Part shown: positions 1 through 9,537 of the stretch, piece after piece
Position numbering within the stretch: the stretch's first letter is position 1
Layout of the letters: the number at the start of each line of letters is the position of its first letter
From: Deltaproteobacteria bacterium
GTDB taxonomy: Bacteria; Myxococcota; JACPTQ01
Length of the DNA: 64,000 bases
Direction of reading: 5' to 3'
Assembly: GCA_016192705.1 (NCBI GenBank)
Contig: JACPTQ010000009.1
Coordinates: 44,075 to 108,074 of the forward strand
The notes under the pieces: generated by a model
Seen by the model: only the letters and a program-made list of their open reading frames with translations
Told to the model about the DNA's origin: nothing
Databases searched by the model: none
Translations under genes and position numbers: made by a program

Positions 1-1284
1 GCCAAGAGCCCTCGCACCAAACTCCATCCGTCCGCTACATCGCGCGACGACTTTGTTCTCGGCCAAAAGCTCGCCAACCGCGCGATTGATGTTCTCTGGG
101 CGCGTGATCGCATAGCGCTCGAAAGCCCGGGTTTTCTCAAGGGTGGCAGTCACCTCCTCGTCGGAGTACGACCGCCCAAGATAGAGGTGCTCGAACGGCT
201 TTAGCGGATGTCCTCCATCAAATTCAGCGGCTCCCCATGCGGCCGCACCAAGCGCGCAACTCTCATCGCCAGAAGATGGCATCACAATAATCCGATTCAC
301 CTCGGGCAATTCAGCAAGCTTTTGGCAGGCCTTCACGTTCATGAAGACGCCCCCTGCAACCGCGATATCGTGGCAATCTGTTTTCTTGACCCAATACCTT
401 ACCCACTCGATGATGAGGTCTTCGGTTAGTTGTTGGATCGCCCCGGAAATATTGTCGAAGCGCTGATAGCGAAAAAGTCGCTCCAACTCAGAAGCAAGAT
501 CGGAAAGCGCCGGTCGGCTTTCCCATCGGCCGTGTTTGTTGATTCGCAACAGAATCTTCAGACGAACAAGGATCTCCTCGAAATACTGCCGTTTCGCGTA
601 CGGTGCCAATCCCATGACCTTAAACTCGTGTTCCAGCGCCTTCATTCCTAGGATCATCGTGGTATAGGCGTAGTAATAACCCAGCGAATGTTGTCTATCG
701 ACTTCGCTGAGCACGGCGAGTCGGCCATCACCAAATCGACTTACGGTTGCGCACTTTTCGTCGCCTTCCCCGTCCAAGGTAAAAATCAACGCTTCCCTCC
801 ACACAACGATATTCGGTAACGGACTGAAAGCGTGGCACAAGTGGTGGTCAAGAAAAACAATCTTATCAGCTGGAATTCTGATCGCTCGGCTGAAATATGC
901 AGTCGCCTCGGCGCGAAGGTTCTCTCGTCGCTCGTTGATCGCGCGCCGAAGATCGCCAATCCTCTTGTGGAGAGCTGAGCCGAGAATCCTTAACCTGAGA
1001 GGCTTACCGTCGGCAAAAGCCATGTGCGTGGCAGGCGGGCGCGATCTGAACGAATTGGCCTTCAAATCCAAGTAGCCATAAATGGACTTCTGAAAAAGGA
1101 CGGCTCGGTCAATTGAATCCGGTGGAAGAACGTTCTGATAGACGTAATCCAAAGTGCGCTCAGGAAAACCGACACTATTCTTGATGCGATTGAAGCGCTC
1201 TTCGCTCTGACAGAACGTAATCCGGCCGTCCTGGATCAGGCAAACCGTAGCGTTGTGTCCATAGTCTAATCCCAAAATGTTCAT
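1..1284 (-). CDS. Carbamoyltransferase, NodU/CmcH family (3' end beyond window)
   Basis: This enzyme would transfer a carbamoyl group from carbamoyl phosphate, via a carbamoyl-adenylate, to a sugar hydroxyl. It probably decorates the polysaccharide or its precursor made by this locus. The frame is open for 428 codons from the ATG at 1284 to the window edge; family members are usually 550-610 residues, so only the C-terminal part is missing. Visible marks are the N-terminal GLDYGHNATV (ASKHA-type nucleotide fold), DHHLCHAF (histidine metal/active-site motif), EFKVMGLAPYA, GGVFMN, SSGDESCALGAA and RMEFGARALG at the cut end. The gene diverges from the flippase remnant to its right. It is a paralogue of the gene at 10770-12515, with which it brackets most of the cluster. 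The family call is firm; the acceptor is unknown. Confidence 0.93.
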   Translation of the reverse strand, partial: MNILGLDYGHNATVCLIQDGRITFCQSEERFNRIKNSVGFPERTLDYVYQNVLPPDSIDRAVLFQKSIYGYLDLKANSFRSRPPATHMAFADGKPLRLRILGSALHKRIGDLRRAINERRENLRAEATAYFSRAIRIPADKIVFLDHHLCHAFSPLPNIVVWREALIFTLDGEGDEKCATVSRFGDGRLAVLSEVDRQHSLGYYYAYTTMILGMKALEHEFKVMGLAPYAKRQYFEEILVRLKILLRINKHGRWESRPALSDLASELERLFRYQRFDNISGAIQQLTEDLIIEWVRYWVKKTDCHDIAVAGGVFMNVKACQKLAELPEVNRIIVMPSSGDESCALGAAAWGAAEFDGGHPLKPFEHLYLGRSYSDEEVTATLEKTRAFERYAITRPENINRAVGELLAENKVVARCSGRMEFGARALG

Positions 1285-1340
1285 TCAGTACCTCGCAGTT
1301 ACCAAATTAGTTCGAGTCGATACGACCTGCATCGAGTTAT

Positions 1341-1700
1341 ATGTCACCCACGATCCCGGGTACAAGTCATCTTGCGATCGAAACGCTGCGAACGCGTCAC
1401 CTCGACGCCTGGTTCCCGCCGCTCTTGTTTGTCATGATAGGAAGGGCGATGTTTCTTAAGATGGAAGGAAATGGAAGACGACGTACCATCGGAATGAACC
1501 TGCTGAGCCGGATGCAAACCCGGGCGATGATGCTGGCGAAAATTGTTACCGCCGTCATCGGCATCGCGGTTAGTTACGCGGGCACGTACGGCTGGGGTAT
1601 AAATGGGGTCGGGTCTGCCGCGGTGATCTTCTCTGAATTTCTCTTCGTCTGGTTGATGCTGGTGTCATTGAGACTCGGAGGAACAGGGGCCGTGTCTTGA
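1341..1700 (+). pseudogene. Remnant of a polysaccharide flippase (Wzx/MATE-like), C-terminal end only
   Basis: The frame encodes 119 residues and has a stop at 1308-1310, so it cannot extend further left. The last 80 or so residues read like the end of an oligosaccharide flippase: an Arg-rich cytoplasmic loop, a helix around VTAVIGIAVSYAGT, a short loop with GWGINGVGSAAV, and a last helix around FLFVWLMLVSL. Full flippases have 400-500 residues and 12-14 helices, so about 80% is missing. The stop overlaps the TTG start of the next gene (TTGA), which looks like preserved coupling from a once intact operon. The divergent carbamoyltransferase now occupies the place of the missing 5' part. A small membrane protein that is still translated cannot be excluded. 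Confidence 0.6.
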
Positions 1701-2473
1701 GAGCCACACTCCTTCGTTTTTACTCGCTCCTCAGCGGACAGATCGGTTTTGATCCCCTTAAACCGCTCCGCACGCTACGCGGCCTACCGGGTTACTTCCG
1801 CGACATGCGGCAATTCCGCGCCGGCTACACGGGAGAGTTCGTGATCTCGCCGGCTTTGCAGAACCGAAGCGAGGAAGGCGGCACGACGAAGAGTGAGTAT
1901 TTCTGGCAAGACCTTCTTGTTGCTCGAAAGATCTTTGAGGCTCGTCCGACTCGCCACATCGACATCGGATCGCGCATCGACGGTTTTGTCGCGCACGTCG
2001 CCGCCTTTCGTGAGATCGAGGTCTTTGACATCCGACCGATCTCGACGAATATCCCCGGGATAAAGTTCACGCGAGCAGACCTTATGGATCCGGTCGGCGA
2101 GCTCTCCGAATGTTGCGATTCGCTCTCATGCCTACACGCGCTTGAGCACTTCGGGCTCGGACGTTACGGCGATCCGGTCGATCCGCTCGGATTTGAACGT
2201 GGGCTCGCCAGCATGGCGCGTCTTCTGAAATCGAAAGGCGTCTTCTACCTGTCCGTTCCCATCGGGATCGAGCGCGTTGAGTTCAACTCGCACCGCGTGA
2301 TCGATCCGCGCAAATTGGTCGAGCTCGCAAGTCGCAGTGAGCTTCATCTGTCCGCGCTGACCATTATTCACCCGGGCGGCGGGGTCAGCGAACGGGTCTC
2401 ACCCGACGTGGCGCTCTACGACCTCGCACGCTTGACGTACGTGCTGGGCGTCTTTACCTTCGTGAAATCATGA
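1697..2473 (+). CDS. DUF268 family protein, methyltransferase-like fold
   Basis: This is a protein of about 258 residues with a DUF268-type core. HIDIGSRIDGF resembles the glycine-rich SAM-binding loop of class I methyltransferases. It is followed by an acidic strand (EVFDIR) and a C-terminal half with SCLHALEHFGLGRYGDP and LSVPIGIERVEFNSHRV, which are typical of DUF268. Members sit in surface-polysaccharide clusters, but their substrate is not established. The TTG start at 1697 overlaps the upstream stop, and the end overlaps the next start by 4 bases (ATGA), so it is translationally coupled on both sides. The fold assignment is from motif recognition; a methyl-transfer role is inference. 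Confidence 0.72.
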   Translation: MRATLLRFYSLLSGQIGFDPLKPLRTLRGLPGYFRDMRQFRAGYTGEFVISPALQNRSEEGGTTKSEYFWQDLLVARKIFEARPTRHIDIGSRIDGFVAHVAAFREIEVFDIRPISTNIPGIKFTRADLMDPVGELSECCDSLSCLHALEHFGLGRYGDPVDPLGFERGLASMARLLKSKGVFYLSVPIGIERVEFNSHRVIDPRKLVELASRSELHLSALTIIHPGGGVSERVSPDVALYDLARLTYVLGVFTFVKS

Positions 2474-3267
2474 TGGTGATCGATTCGACCTGCACGCTCC
2501 TGGTATCGAGCTGCGACGGGTACGCGGATCTTTGGCGTCCATACTTCACCCTTTTGGAGAAGCGCTGGCCCGACCGTCCATTTCCGGTCGCGCTGGTTAC
2601 GGAGGAAAAGGATGCGGGCCTACCGTGGGTACGTTCGCTGCGGCTCGGCTCTGGCATGGACTGGTCGACGCGAAACCTGCGCGCGCTTGACGCCATCACG
2701 ACACCGTGGGTGCTCTTCACGCTCGAGGACTTTTTTTTGCGGCGACGAACCAACACAGCCCAGGTGTTGCGACTGTTCGAGACAGCACAGCGTGACAGCC
2801 TTCAGACGCTGCGACTAATTCCGCGGCCTGGTCCGACAACTCGCGTCCCAGGCAACGATGAATACGGGCTGATCGACGTCGGCGCGCCTTTTCGGGTGTC
2901 GACGCAAGCGGCGTTTTGGCGAGTCGAGACCCTGCGCGGACTAATGGTACCGGGCGAGTCGATTTGGCAATTCGAGATGAATGCCACTGAGCGTTGCGGG
3001 TATCTCGACCGTTTTGCGGCGGTTTGGCGCGATGCACTCGGCTACCGACACCATGTGGTCGAGCGCGGCAAGTGGTTTCCGTGGGATGCGTGGCACTTCC
3101 GTCGGCTCGACATTGGCGTAGACCTCAAGGCGCGGTCTGTGATGTCGGTCGAGGAGGCCACACGGTGGCTGATCGGAAAGGCAGCGAATCCTCTGATTCA
3201 AAAGATGTCACCAGCTTTGCGCCGCGCGCTGAAGCCGGTCGCGAAGCGATTGGGTTGGTTCAAGTAG
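2470..3267 (+). CDS. Putative glycosyltransferase of a polysaccharide cluster
   Basis: This 265-residue soluble protein has no signal peptide. The N-terminus (TLLVSSCDGYADLW, then PFPVALVTEE) and the mid-region WVLFTLEDFFL resemble a nucleotide-sugar-binding glycosyltransferase A fold, with LEDFF in the position of the usual acidic DxD-type metal motif. A long basic tail (MSPALRRALKPVAKRL) could associate with membrane. The start overlaps the DUF268 stop, and the next GT2 gene begins 13 bases after its end, so the three form one transcription unit. The enzyme class is inferred from context and a weak motif; I do not recognise the exact family. Confidence 0.5.
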   Translation: MMVIDSTCTLLVSSCDGYADLWRPYFTLLEKRWPDRPFPVALVTEEKDAGLPWVRSLRLGSGMDWSTRNLRALDAITTPWVLFTLEDFFLRRRTNTAQVLRLFETAQRDSLQTLRLIPRPGPTTRVPGNDEYGLIDVGAPFRVSTQAAFWRVETLRGLMVPGESIWQFEMNATERCGYLDRFAAVWRDALGYRHHVVERGKWFPWDAWHFRRLDIGVDLKARSVMSVEEATRWLIGKAANPLIQKMSPALRRALKPVAKRLGWFK

Positions 3268-3280
3268 GAGCGACCTCTTC

Positions 3281-4234
3281 GTGTTACCCTTTACGGTCTT
3301 CACGCCTACTTACGACCGCGCGCACACACTCCGCCGGGTTTACGACAGTCTCTGCAAGCAACCCGCCCGCATGTTCGAGTGGCTGGTCGTCGACGATGGA
3401 TCGCACGACGAAACGCCGAGTCTTCTGGCCGGGCTGACCCGAATCGCGCCGTTCTCAATGCGCACGATTCGGCAGCCGAACGGGGGGAAGCATCGCGCAC
3501 ACAACGCGGCACTCCCCCTCTTGACCGGCGAATTGACGGTCTTCCTCGACTCAGACGACGAACTCACGCCCGGGGCACTTGAGGCGATATGGCGCGAGTG
3601 GCAGTCCATCCCCGCGGCCGTCCGCGATCGGTACGCCGGTATCATCGGGCACTCCTCTGACGCCAACGGGAAGCTCGCGGGCAAACGCCTCCCATCGAGC
3701 CACGTCGATGGGTCGCACTTCGAGCTCGTCGCGGGCGGAGTGATGGTGGGCGAAAAGCTTCCTAGTTACCGCACGGATCTGCTCCGCGGATATCCGTTTC
3801 CAGAACGGCATGGCGACAACAGCCTCGTGCCCGAAGGCGTCGTCTGGCTAAGGATCGGGGAAGCTTATACCGTGCGGTGCATCGACACGATCGTTCGCGT
3901 GTACCACCGCGATCTCACCGACGACAACACCCTGATGAACCGCTTCAAGAGCCCGACGAGCAACGCGTGGGGGCGGATGCAATACGGCATCGTCGCGCTC
4001 AATCTCGCTCGCACTTACTGGCCACGGTTCGCGCCGATGTTCGCCAAGGTCGCCGCCCAATATGTTCGGTGCGCCCTCCATGTCGGGGTGCCTGTCATTC
4101 ACCAAGCTCAGCCGCTCGAGGGAGCGCTGCCGCGGACGCTCTGGGCCGTGGCGATTCCAATTGGGACTGCCGCGTGGCTGACCGACCGTTTGCGCACCGC
4201 GCGGCCGTCGACTGAGAGCGGCGTTTCAAAATAG
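3281..4234 (+). CDS. Glycosyltransferase family 2
   Basis: This inverting glycosyltransferase adds one sugar to the lipid-linked repeat unit at the cytoplasmic face of the membrane. The N-terminus FTVFTPTYDRA is the GT2 entry motif. LVVDDGSHDET binds the nucleotide, and FLDSDDELTPG carries the DxD metal site near residues 88-97. The 317 residues suit a single soluble catalytic domain with an amphipathic C-terminus. The GTG start is preceded by AGGAG about 10 bases upstream. It is the last gene of the plus-strand set 1697-4234 and converges with the polymerase gene 8 bases away. The sugar and acceptor cannot be read from the sequence. Confidence 0.9.
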   Translation: MLPFTVFTPTYDRAHTLRRVYDSLCKQPARMFEWLVVDDGSHDETPSLLAGLTRIAPFSMRTIRQPNGGKHRAHNAALPLLTGELTVFLDSDDELTPGALEAIWREWQSIPAAVRDRYAGIIGHSSDANGKLAGKRLPSSHVDGSHFELVAGGVMVGEKLPSYRTDLLRGYPFPERHGDNSLVPEGVVWLRIGEAYTVRCIDTIVRVYHRDLTDDNTLMNRFKSPTSNAWGRMQYGIVALNLARTYWPRFAPMFAKVAAQYVRCALHVGVPVIHQAQPLEGALPRTLWAVAIPIGTAAWLTDRLRTARPSTESGVSK

Positions 4235-4242
4235 GCTGTGAC

Positions 4243-5715
4243 TCAGTGCCCGCCGGTCATTGTGTCAGGCGCTCGATTCCGGGTTTCATCTCCGGCCCTC
4301 TTCGTCCACCGGATAACCCAGCCAACAACCACGAATGGCGGGAGCACTCCGTAGACGATCGAGCGAATTAATTCAAAAGTGCTCGATCGAAATGTACGAA
4401 AACAGGTTGCGCAAATAAAAAAGTACACAGCGGCGACCCACCAGCGCGAACCCCTTCGGCGGTACCAGGCAACAATTTTGGCGAAGAAAACACCGATGAC
4501 GAGGCCTTTGAAAAAGATTTCGAAATACCCGAGGCCAATGATCGACTCGGACAAAACTCCGAAGGCGTACCCCTGGCCCAGTTCGATAAGGTCAGGCGCG
4601 AAGTGGCTCAGATACCATTCACTCCCGGTTATCTTTTCGAACGGCAGGATTTGCTGGGGGATAATGGCCAAAAAATCGGCCAGATAAACCTGGGGCGGAG
4701 CCGCGGGCAACAATCCCGCTGCACGGCTCACGAAGATGTCGGCGACCGTCGAAAAGCACGCCTCGAACTCATTGCCCCCTAAAACTTGCACGTCGCGTTT
4801 GCCGCCCCGTAATTCACCAAACACGAGAAATACCGCAAGAAGAACCGCGCCTAAGATGCCAAACTCTACCACAGACAATTTGCGAACCCGGTCGTGGAAC
4901 AAAAGAGCGGTCACCAGACAAAGCACGACGAACTCGTGCCGCTCGCCAAACCTCAATAGAACGGGGAGGATGAATACTGCGAAAAAGAGGACAATGAGCT
5001 TCCCGTTTCTGCGATAATCGTTAAATAGCGCAATCAGGGCTGCGAGCTTCAGTGGAAGCAACATGAGCTGGGTGTTGAGGTAAACTTGGCGGACGACAAG
5101 CGGCAAACTGAAATACTGAGGGGCTTTGCCGTACTCAACCTGGGTAATCCCGAAAACCGATTCGATGATCGCCCGCAGTCCCACAATTACCACAATTAAG
5201 ACGAGGGCAACCCACGCGATTCGGTTTCCTTGTTCGACGGTTCGCGGGAGCTGGGCTTGTCTGCCGTGGCGCGTGATGAGATACCCGGTGGCGAACGCAA
5301 ATAAATATACGGCATGCATTCCGCCGATCTCCGCCATTATTCCCGGAGACAGCATGTTTCTTGCGAGCCGATAATCGCTCCTCTCGGTAGCGGATAGTCC
5401 GTTGGCCAGGAATGAAATGAGCGGGTACGCGCCATAGAGGATGATAACCAAGGAATAAAGAAATCCGAGGTCGTCCACGGGAAACCTGCCACTGAGCGGG
5501 AGCCGAATCCATAACATCCCTCCTATCGTCACAAGCGCAAGCACCGGAAGCGCGACGACAAAATACTCAGATGGCAGAGAAACATAGATCATGATGCCGG
5601 TGGCGCACATCGAGGCAAGCGCGAGAGAATACCGACGGGCGAAAAAAACGGAGAGTCCGAAGGCAACCAGAAGCGTAGCGAGTATTAATATCAACCCGGT
5701 GTAAAAATCGACCAT
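4243..5715 (-). CDS. Polytopic membrane protein, probable O-antigen/polysaccharide polymerase (Wzy-like)
   Basis: This 490-residue protein is almost entirely hydrophobic, with about 11-13 helices. One large loop carries charged residues (GELRGGKRDV, and the stretch before and after ITGSEWYLSHF), as expected of the periplasmic catalytic loop of Wzy-type polymerases. Wzy proteins have little sequence conservation, so the call rests on topology, length and position between glycosyltransferases. The usual partners are a flippase (only a dead fragment at 1341-1700 here) and a chain-length regulator (the Wzc homologue at 12525). Base composition is visibly more AT-rich than in the right half of the window. 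Confidence 0.68.
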   Translation of the reverse strand: MVDFYTGLILILATLLVAFGLSVFFARRYSLALASMCATGIMIYVSLPSEYFVVALPVLALVTIGGMLWIRLPLSGRFPVDDLGFLYSLVIILYGAYPLISFLANGLSATERSDYRLARNMLSPGIMAEIGGMHAVYLFAFATGYLITRHGRQAQLPRTVEQGNRIAWVALVLIVVIVGLRAIIESVFGITQVEYGKAPQYFSLPLVVRQVYLNTQLMLLPLKLAALIALFNDYRRNGKLIVLFFAVFILPVLLRFGERHEFVVLCLVTALLFHDRVRKLSVVEFGILGAVLLAVFLVFGELRGGKRDVQVLGGNEFEACFSTVADIFVSRAAGLLPAAPPQVYLADFLAIIPQQILPFEKITGSEWYLSHFAPDLIELGQGYAFGVLSESIIGLGYFEIFFKGLVIGVFFAKIVAWYRRRGSRWWVAAVYFFICATCFRTFRSSTFELIRSIVYGVLPPFVVVGWVIRWTKRAGDETRNRAPDTMTGGH

Positions 5716-5750
5716 GCGCGCCTCAATGAAGACTGGTTGCTTTTAATAGT

Positions 5751-5915
5751 AGCATCGCCCCAGTCGGCACTCCCGATTAAGTCGTGATACACCCGCTTCA
5801 TGTTGTCGGCGGTCGCGGGCTGATCGAAGAGGGGCTTCCACAGCCGTACGTTTCGATTTACGAGCAGCTCGAGCGCGAAGGCCGCGTCGCGCCGCCGGCG
5901 ATGTCGTCCCCAATG
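5751..5915 (-). pseudogene. Possible remnant of a GT4 glycosyltransferase C-terminus
   Basis: Between the polymerase start and the end of the next GT4 gene, one minus-strand frame reads protein-like for about 55 residues. It ends in ATADNMKRVYHDLIG, which resembles the final helix of GT4 glycosyltransferases (usual form: a Met or Leu, an aromatic Tyr, then a Leu pair). No start codon or ribosome site of its own is convincing, and the frame then runs into the polymerase gene. I read it as debris from an earlier glycosyltransferase, but similarity over such a short stretch is weak. Confidence 0.28.
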
Positions 5916-5928
5916 CACGGCTCGCGTC

Positions 5929-7110
5929 TTACGCCAAGTTAGTCTGCGGCTGAAATACCCAATTCTTGATCCTCGCGGCAATCGACTTAAACGAGTTGTC
6001 CTCAAGCCTTATGAGGCGATCGTGAATCCGCAGAGCATTGTCCTTGCGTTGCCGCAAAACACCACCGTTCGAAAGGGACGACACCACAGCGCTCATTTGT
6101 GCCCGCCTCGCCTCTCGCTTAGAACACTCGGATACAAGAAATCCAGCTTCGCCCAACATGCGCCACGCGTCTGACGATTCAAGACCATTGAACAATATTA
6201 TTTGCCCAGCGCATATCGCGCTCACGGCCTTGGACGGAACGCAGACGTGTGTCCACTCCGGAGAAAGGCTAACGAGGTGTATATCGATGAATTGGAGTTC
6301 GCTTCTGCTGACCGCGTCGACCAACTTCACTGCCGGATGACCCTTCAGCCTTTCAACGACGCGCTGTGCCTTAGAGCCGTAAACGGACAAGATGAATTGG
6401 TGCAACTTCGCATCGAGTAAATTGACGAAATCTACAACGAATTCAGGATCGTGCGCCTCGCCGAGGTTGCCAACATAACCGAAATAGATCTTTCGATCAT
6501 CTTGTCGCCACTTCGGTTGAGTCGCCGAAAAGTGGTCGGTAAAAACACCGCATGGCAAGACGACCTGAGGGACCGGTGCGGCCCAACGACGTTGGAGAAA
6601 ACTCGCTTGCTCCTCGCCCAGCGCTACAAGCAAGTCGGGTGGATTCTGTCGAAAACTCTTCAATAGATACCGATAAACCGGGTTCCCTTCCCGGACCAGC
6701 CGTGCGGCAGAAAATGCATCAGGATACACGTCCATTGACCAGTAGACCCAGGGTACGCGCGCCGCTTTACACAGTCTTCCCGCCCAATAATTCAAGAACG
6801 GTGGGGCCGTCATCGCGACAATAACATCGCCGAGTTCGAGCGCCTTCTTTATTAGACGACGCCCTTCGATCAACGAGCTGAACAATCTAAATATCTTACC
6901 CTTTCCGTTGTACACAGATTTCAAACGAATTGCCGCGCCGACGGGTCCTTTTTGGCTCCCTCCGCCTTCGTAAGGGGCATCGACACACACAGTCGAGACG
7001 TCGACCCCTGGAATTTCGCGAATGAGAGACTCCACCAACAGACACGCTGACTCCGCTGTAATATTCGGACTCGGCGGGTAATACCTATTTACCAGACAGA
7101 TTCTACCCAT
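5929..7110 (-). CDS. Glycosyltransferase family 4 (WbuB-like)
   Basis: This 393-residue retaining glycosyltransferase has a GT-B fold. The N-terminal acceptor domain starts with [14 protein letters not shown], and [11 protein letters not shown] followed by [13 protein letters not shown] is typical of the WbuB-like subgroup. The C-terminal donor domain has [14 protein letters not shown] and a later [13 protein letters not shown] that corresponds to the nucleotide-sugar-binding region. I place the start at the ATG at 7110, whose first bases overlap the stop of the upstream epimerase by 8 bases (ATGGGTAG), so the two are coupled. An earlier in-frame ATG at 7143 would lie well inside the epimerase. 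The gene is AT-richer than the window average, like its neighbours. Confidence 0.87.
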   Translation of the reverse strand: MGRICLVNRYYPPSPNITAESACLLVESLIREIPGVDVSTVCVDAPYEGGGSQKGPVGAAIRLKSVYNGKGKIFRLFSSLIEGRRLIKKALELGDVIVAMTAPPFLNYWAGRLCKAARVPWVYWSMDVYPDAFSAARLVREGNPVYRYLLKSFRQNPPDLLVALGEEQASFLQRRWAAPVPQVVLPCGVFTDHFSATQPKWRQDDRKIYFGYVGNLGEAHDPEFVVDFVNLLDAKLHQFILSVYGSKAQRVVERLKGHPAVKLVDAVSRSELQFIDIHLVSLSPEWTHVCVPSKAVSAICAGQIILFNGLESSDAWRMLGEAGFLVSECSKREARRAQMSAVVSSLSNGGVLRQRKDNALRIHDRLIRLEDNSFKSIAARIKNWVFQPQTNLA

Positions 7111-8161
7111 TCCGCCTTTCTTTCCAGGACTCGTAAATCTCACCGAAGATGTCGTCGAGCGACTTTGTAATCCTCCATTCGGGGTAGTGGCGTTTCATTT
7201 TCCCCAAGTCACTGATGTAGCAGATATGGTCCCCTTCCCTGTTCTTATCGACATATTCGTACACCATCTTTTTCGAGGAGATCGACTCAATCTTGCCGAA
7301 CGCTTCCACCATCGAGATGGAATTATCTCGACCGCCTCCGATATTGTAAACTTCGGCGATCCTTGGTCGTGTGTAGAACGCCCGAATGAACGCTGCAACA
7401 TCGTGCGAATGAATGTTGTCGCGAACCTGCTTCGCCTTGTAGCCGTACACGCGATAGAGTTTGCCCTCCAGATTGCACTTGATTAAGTAGCTGAGGAATC
7501 CATGGAGCTCGACCCCAGAATGAAACGGACCTGTGAGACAACCACCCCTTAAGCAGCAGGTCCTGATTCCAAAATACCGTCCGTACTCCTGGACCATAAT
7601 ATCTGACGCCACTTTCGACGCGCCGAACAACGAATGTTTCGACTGGTCGATGGTAAAACCCTCGTTAATCCCGTCTCGATATTCAGGATCGTCGTAATCC
7701 CATCGAGTTGGACACTCAATGAGCCTAATGTTGTTCGGCGCATCGCCGTACACTTTGTTCGTCGACATGTGGACGAACACTGCGCTTGGGCAATAGCGAC
7801 GCGTTGCTTCAAGCAGGTTGAGGGTTCCGACGGCATTGGTTTCGAAATCGTCAAATGGAATCGTCGCGGCTAAGTCATGGCTGGGTTGCGCGGCGGTATG
7901 CACAATGAGCGACGGTCCCAGTTTCTCGATCGTCTTTAAGACCCCCTCGCGGTCCCGGATGTCGAGCTCGATGTGCCTGAAATTGGAATGATCGGCTTCA
8001 AGACGTTTTTGGTTCCATCGCGTGTCGCCGGGTTTTCCAAAGAAGACCGCCCGCATGTTGTTGTCTATGCCATAAATAACATCGAATTCAGTTTTGAATG
8101 CGGAAACCACTTCCGAGCCAATCAAACCGGATGATCCTGTAACTAACATCACTTTGGACAC
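7103..8161 (-). CDS. NAD-dependent sugar-nucleotide epimerase/dehydratase (extended SDR)
   Basis: This 352-residue extended short-chain dehydrogenase acts on a nucleotide sugar feeding the polysaccharide. The Rossmann motif [11 protein letters not shown] is at the very N-terminus, with HTAAQPSHD and MSTNKVYG further on. The active-site segment reads [12 protein letters not shown]: the lysine is present, but the usual catalytic tyrosine position holds Phe. [11 protein letters not shown] and [10 protein letters not shown] follow as in sugar epimerases. The GTG at 8161 (MSKVMLVTG) is chosen because GGAG lies 8 bases upstream. An open frame continues to 8872, but that part is antisense to the next gene. 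It is followed by a coupled GT4 gene. Confidence 0.85.
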   Translation of the reverse strand: MSKVMLVTGSSGLIGSEVVSAFKTEFDVIYGIDNNMRAVFFGKPGDTRWNQKRLEADHSNFRHIELDIRDREGVLKTIEKLGPSLIVHTAAQPSHDLAATIPFDDFETNAVGTLNLLEATRRYCPSAVFVHMSTNKVYGDAPNNIRLIECPTRWDYDDPEYRDGINEGFTIDQSKHSLFGASKVASDIMVQEYGRYFGIRTCCLRGGCLTGPFHSGVELHGFLSYLIKCNLEGKLYRVYGYKAKQVRDNIHSHDVAAFIRAFYTRPRIAEVYNIGGGRDNSISMVEAFGKIESISSKKMVYEYVDKNREGDHICYISDLGKMKRHYPEWRITKSLDDIFGEIYESWKERRNG

Positions 8162-8314
8162 AGCGAGCACTCCAATCAGTTTGTTCGAATCATAGCATCC
8201 CCGAACCGCTGATGAAATGAATGACGCATGGGGGAGGAAGGGCTGTGCTTGAGTTGCGTCGAGCGCGCGGAGATAATCACGGGCGCGTTGGAGACGGCAG
8301 GGATCAGCTCTAAA

Positions 8315-9286
8315 ATGCGCGTCGCCGTTACCGGCGGGTCTGGGTTTATCGGAACGAACATGGTCGACCATTTTTTGTCTTGGAGGGTTGACGTGCGCTC
8401 GTTTGATCATAAGCCGCCCCGGAAGGAAGCCCATCGCCCCTTGTGGCGCGAGGTGGACATTTGTGATCGCGCGCGGCTCGACGAGGTTCTCCGAGAGTTT
8501 TCGCCAACGCACATTGTCCATCTCGCCGCGAAAACCGGAATGGATCTGAGCGACATCTCGTTTTTCGCGGCAAACATGGACGGCGTGCAGAATCTCATCG
8601 ACGTCGCGCGAACGTTGCCAAAGTTGCAGCGCGTTTTGTTCACGTCGACGCTTCTCGTTTGCCGAAACGGCTATGTTCCGAGCGACGACACCGACTACGG
8701 CCCGCCGAATCTTTACGGTGAGAGCAAAATGCGTGGCGAGCAGATCGTCCGCGCGGCGGGCCCGCTCCCGTTTGGGTGGACGATCGTGCGTCCGACCGCG
8801 ATCTGGGGGCCTTGGTTCGAGGCGCCGTACAAATTGTTTTTCAAGATGGTTGAGCGCGGTCTTTATTTTCATCCTGGCCGAAAGCCGGTTTTTAAGGCGC
8901 AGAGCTTTGTTGCGAACACGTGCTACATGTTTGAGAGACTTCTTGTTGCGGCACCAGACGAAGTGGAGCGACGCGTCTTTTATCTTTGCGATTATCCCAA
9001 GCGCTCGGTCACTGAATGGGCGACAGCGATTCAGCGTTGCATGGGCGTGCGTCGTATTCTGACCGTTCCCCGACCGCTTCTGCGCGCCGTTGCGCGCGTC
9101 GGAGATGCGGCGATGCGGCTCGGGTGGAGCGATCCGCCGCTTTCAACGCGGCGATACAACAACATGCTGGTCGAGGCGCCGTATCCGGTCGAGCGAACCG
9201 AGCGCGTGGTCGGGCCGCTCCCGTACACGCTCGAAAACGGTGTGGCGGAAACGGTGCGGTGGCTAAGGGACAGCAATTTTCGCTGA
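8315..9286 (+). CDS. NAD-dependent epimerase/dehydratase (extended SDR)
   Basis: This 323-residue extended SDR has [11 protein letters not shown] at the N-terminus, DICDR (second acidic strand), HLAAKTGMD, the intact catalytic YGESK, and RPTAIWGPW. It probably makes or modifies a nucleotide sugar for the cluster. The ATG at 8315 fits the Rossmann start; a longer frame from 8228 has no family similarity. It is divergent from the epimerase at 7103-8161, with 153 bases between them that likely hold both promoters. GC content rises again from here to the right. The precise substrate cannot be assigned. Confidence 0.87.
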   Translation: MRVAVTGGSGFIGTNMVDHFLSWRVDVRSFDHKPPRKEAHRPLWREVDICDRARLDEVLREFSPTHIVHLAAKTGMDLSDISFFAANMDGVQNLIDVARTLPKLQRVLFTSTLLVCRNGYVPSDDTDYGPPNLYGESKMRGEQIVRAAGPLPFGWTIVRPTAIWGPWFEAPYKLFFKMVERGLYFHPGRKPVFKAQSFVANTCYMFERLLVAAPDEVERRVFYLCDYPKRSVTEWATAIQRCMGVRRILTVPRPLLRAVARVGDAAMRLGWSDPPLSTRRYNNMLVEAPYPVERTERVVGPLPYTLENGVAETVRWLRDSNFR

Positions 9287-9371
9287 AGCCCCAGGATGAC
9301 GTTTTGCGTCGTTTGGTTTCTCCTGGCCGCGACTTGATGTTATTCGTTGGAATCGTTTCGCGACGACCGCA

Positions 9372-9537
9372 ATGCCAAAAGTTGCACTGATCACCGGAAT
9401 AGCAGGGGAGGACCGGACTTACCGCGCTGAGTGTTTTTCCAAAAGGGGACCGTCATCCACGGCATCACGCGTCGCTCTTTAACACCGATCGCATCGATCA
9501 CATTTACTACGAGCTTACTGAAGAACCACTCGATCAG
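9372..9537 (+). pseudogene. gmd: Degenerate 5' fragment of a GDP-mannose 4,6-dehydratase gene
   Basis: The ATG at 9372 opens a frame reading PKVALITGIAG, the start of GDP-mannose 4,6-dehydratase (usual form: KVALITGITGQDG). The similarity then shifts frame: FQKGTVIHGITRRS (usual KGYxVHGIKRRSS) is in a second frame, and LFNTDRIDHIYYE (usual SFNTxRIDHLY) is in a third. At least two indels and several substitutions therefore separate it from a working gene, and nothing of the remaining 300 or so residues is left. It lies between the epimerase end and the convergent GT4 gene. It shows that the cluster once made a GDP-4-keto-6-deoxymannose-derived sugar. Confidence 0.8.

Noticed and set aside
8162..8872. 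N-terminal extension of the epimerase at 7103-8161
   Set aside because: The frame is open, but the added residues are antisense to the divergent epimerase; the Rossmann motif starts right after the GTG at 8161.
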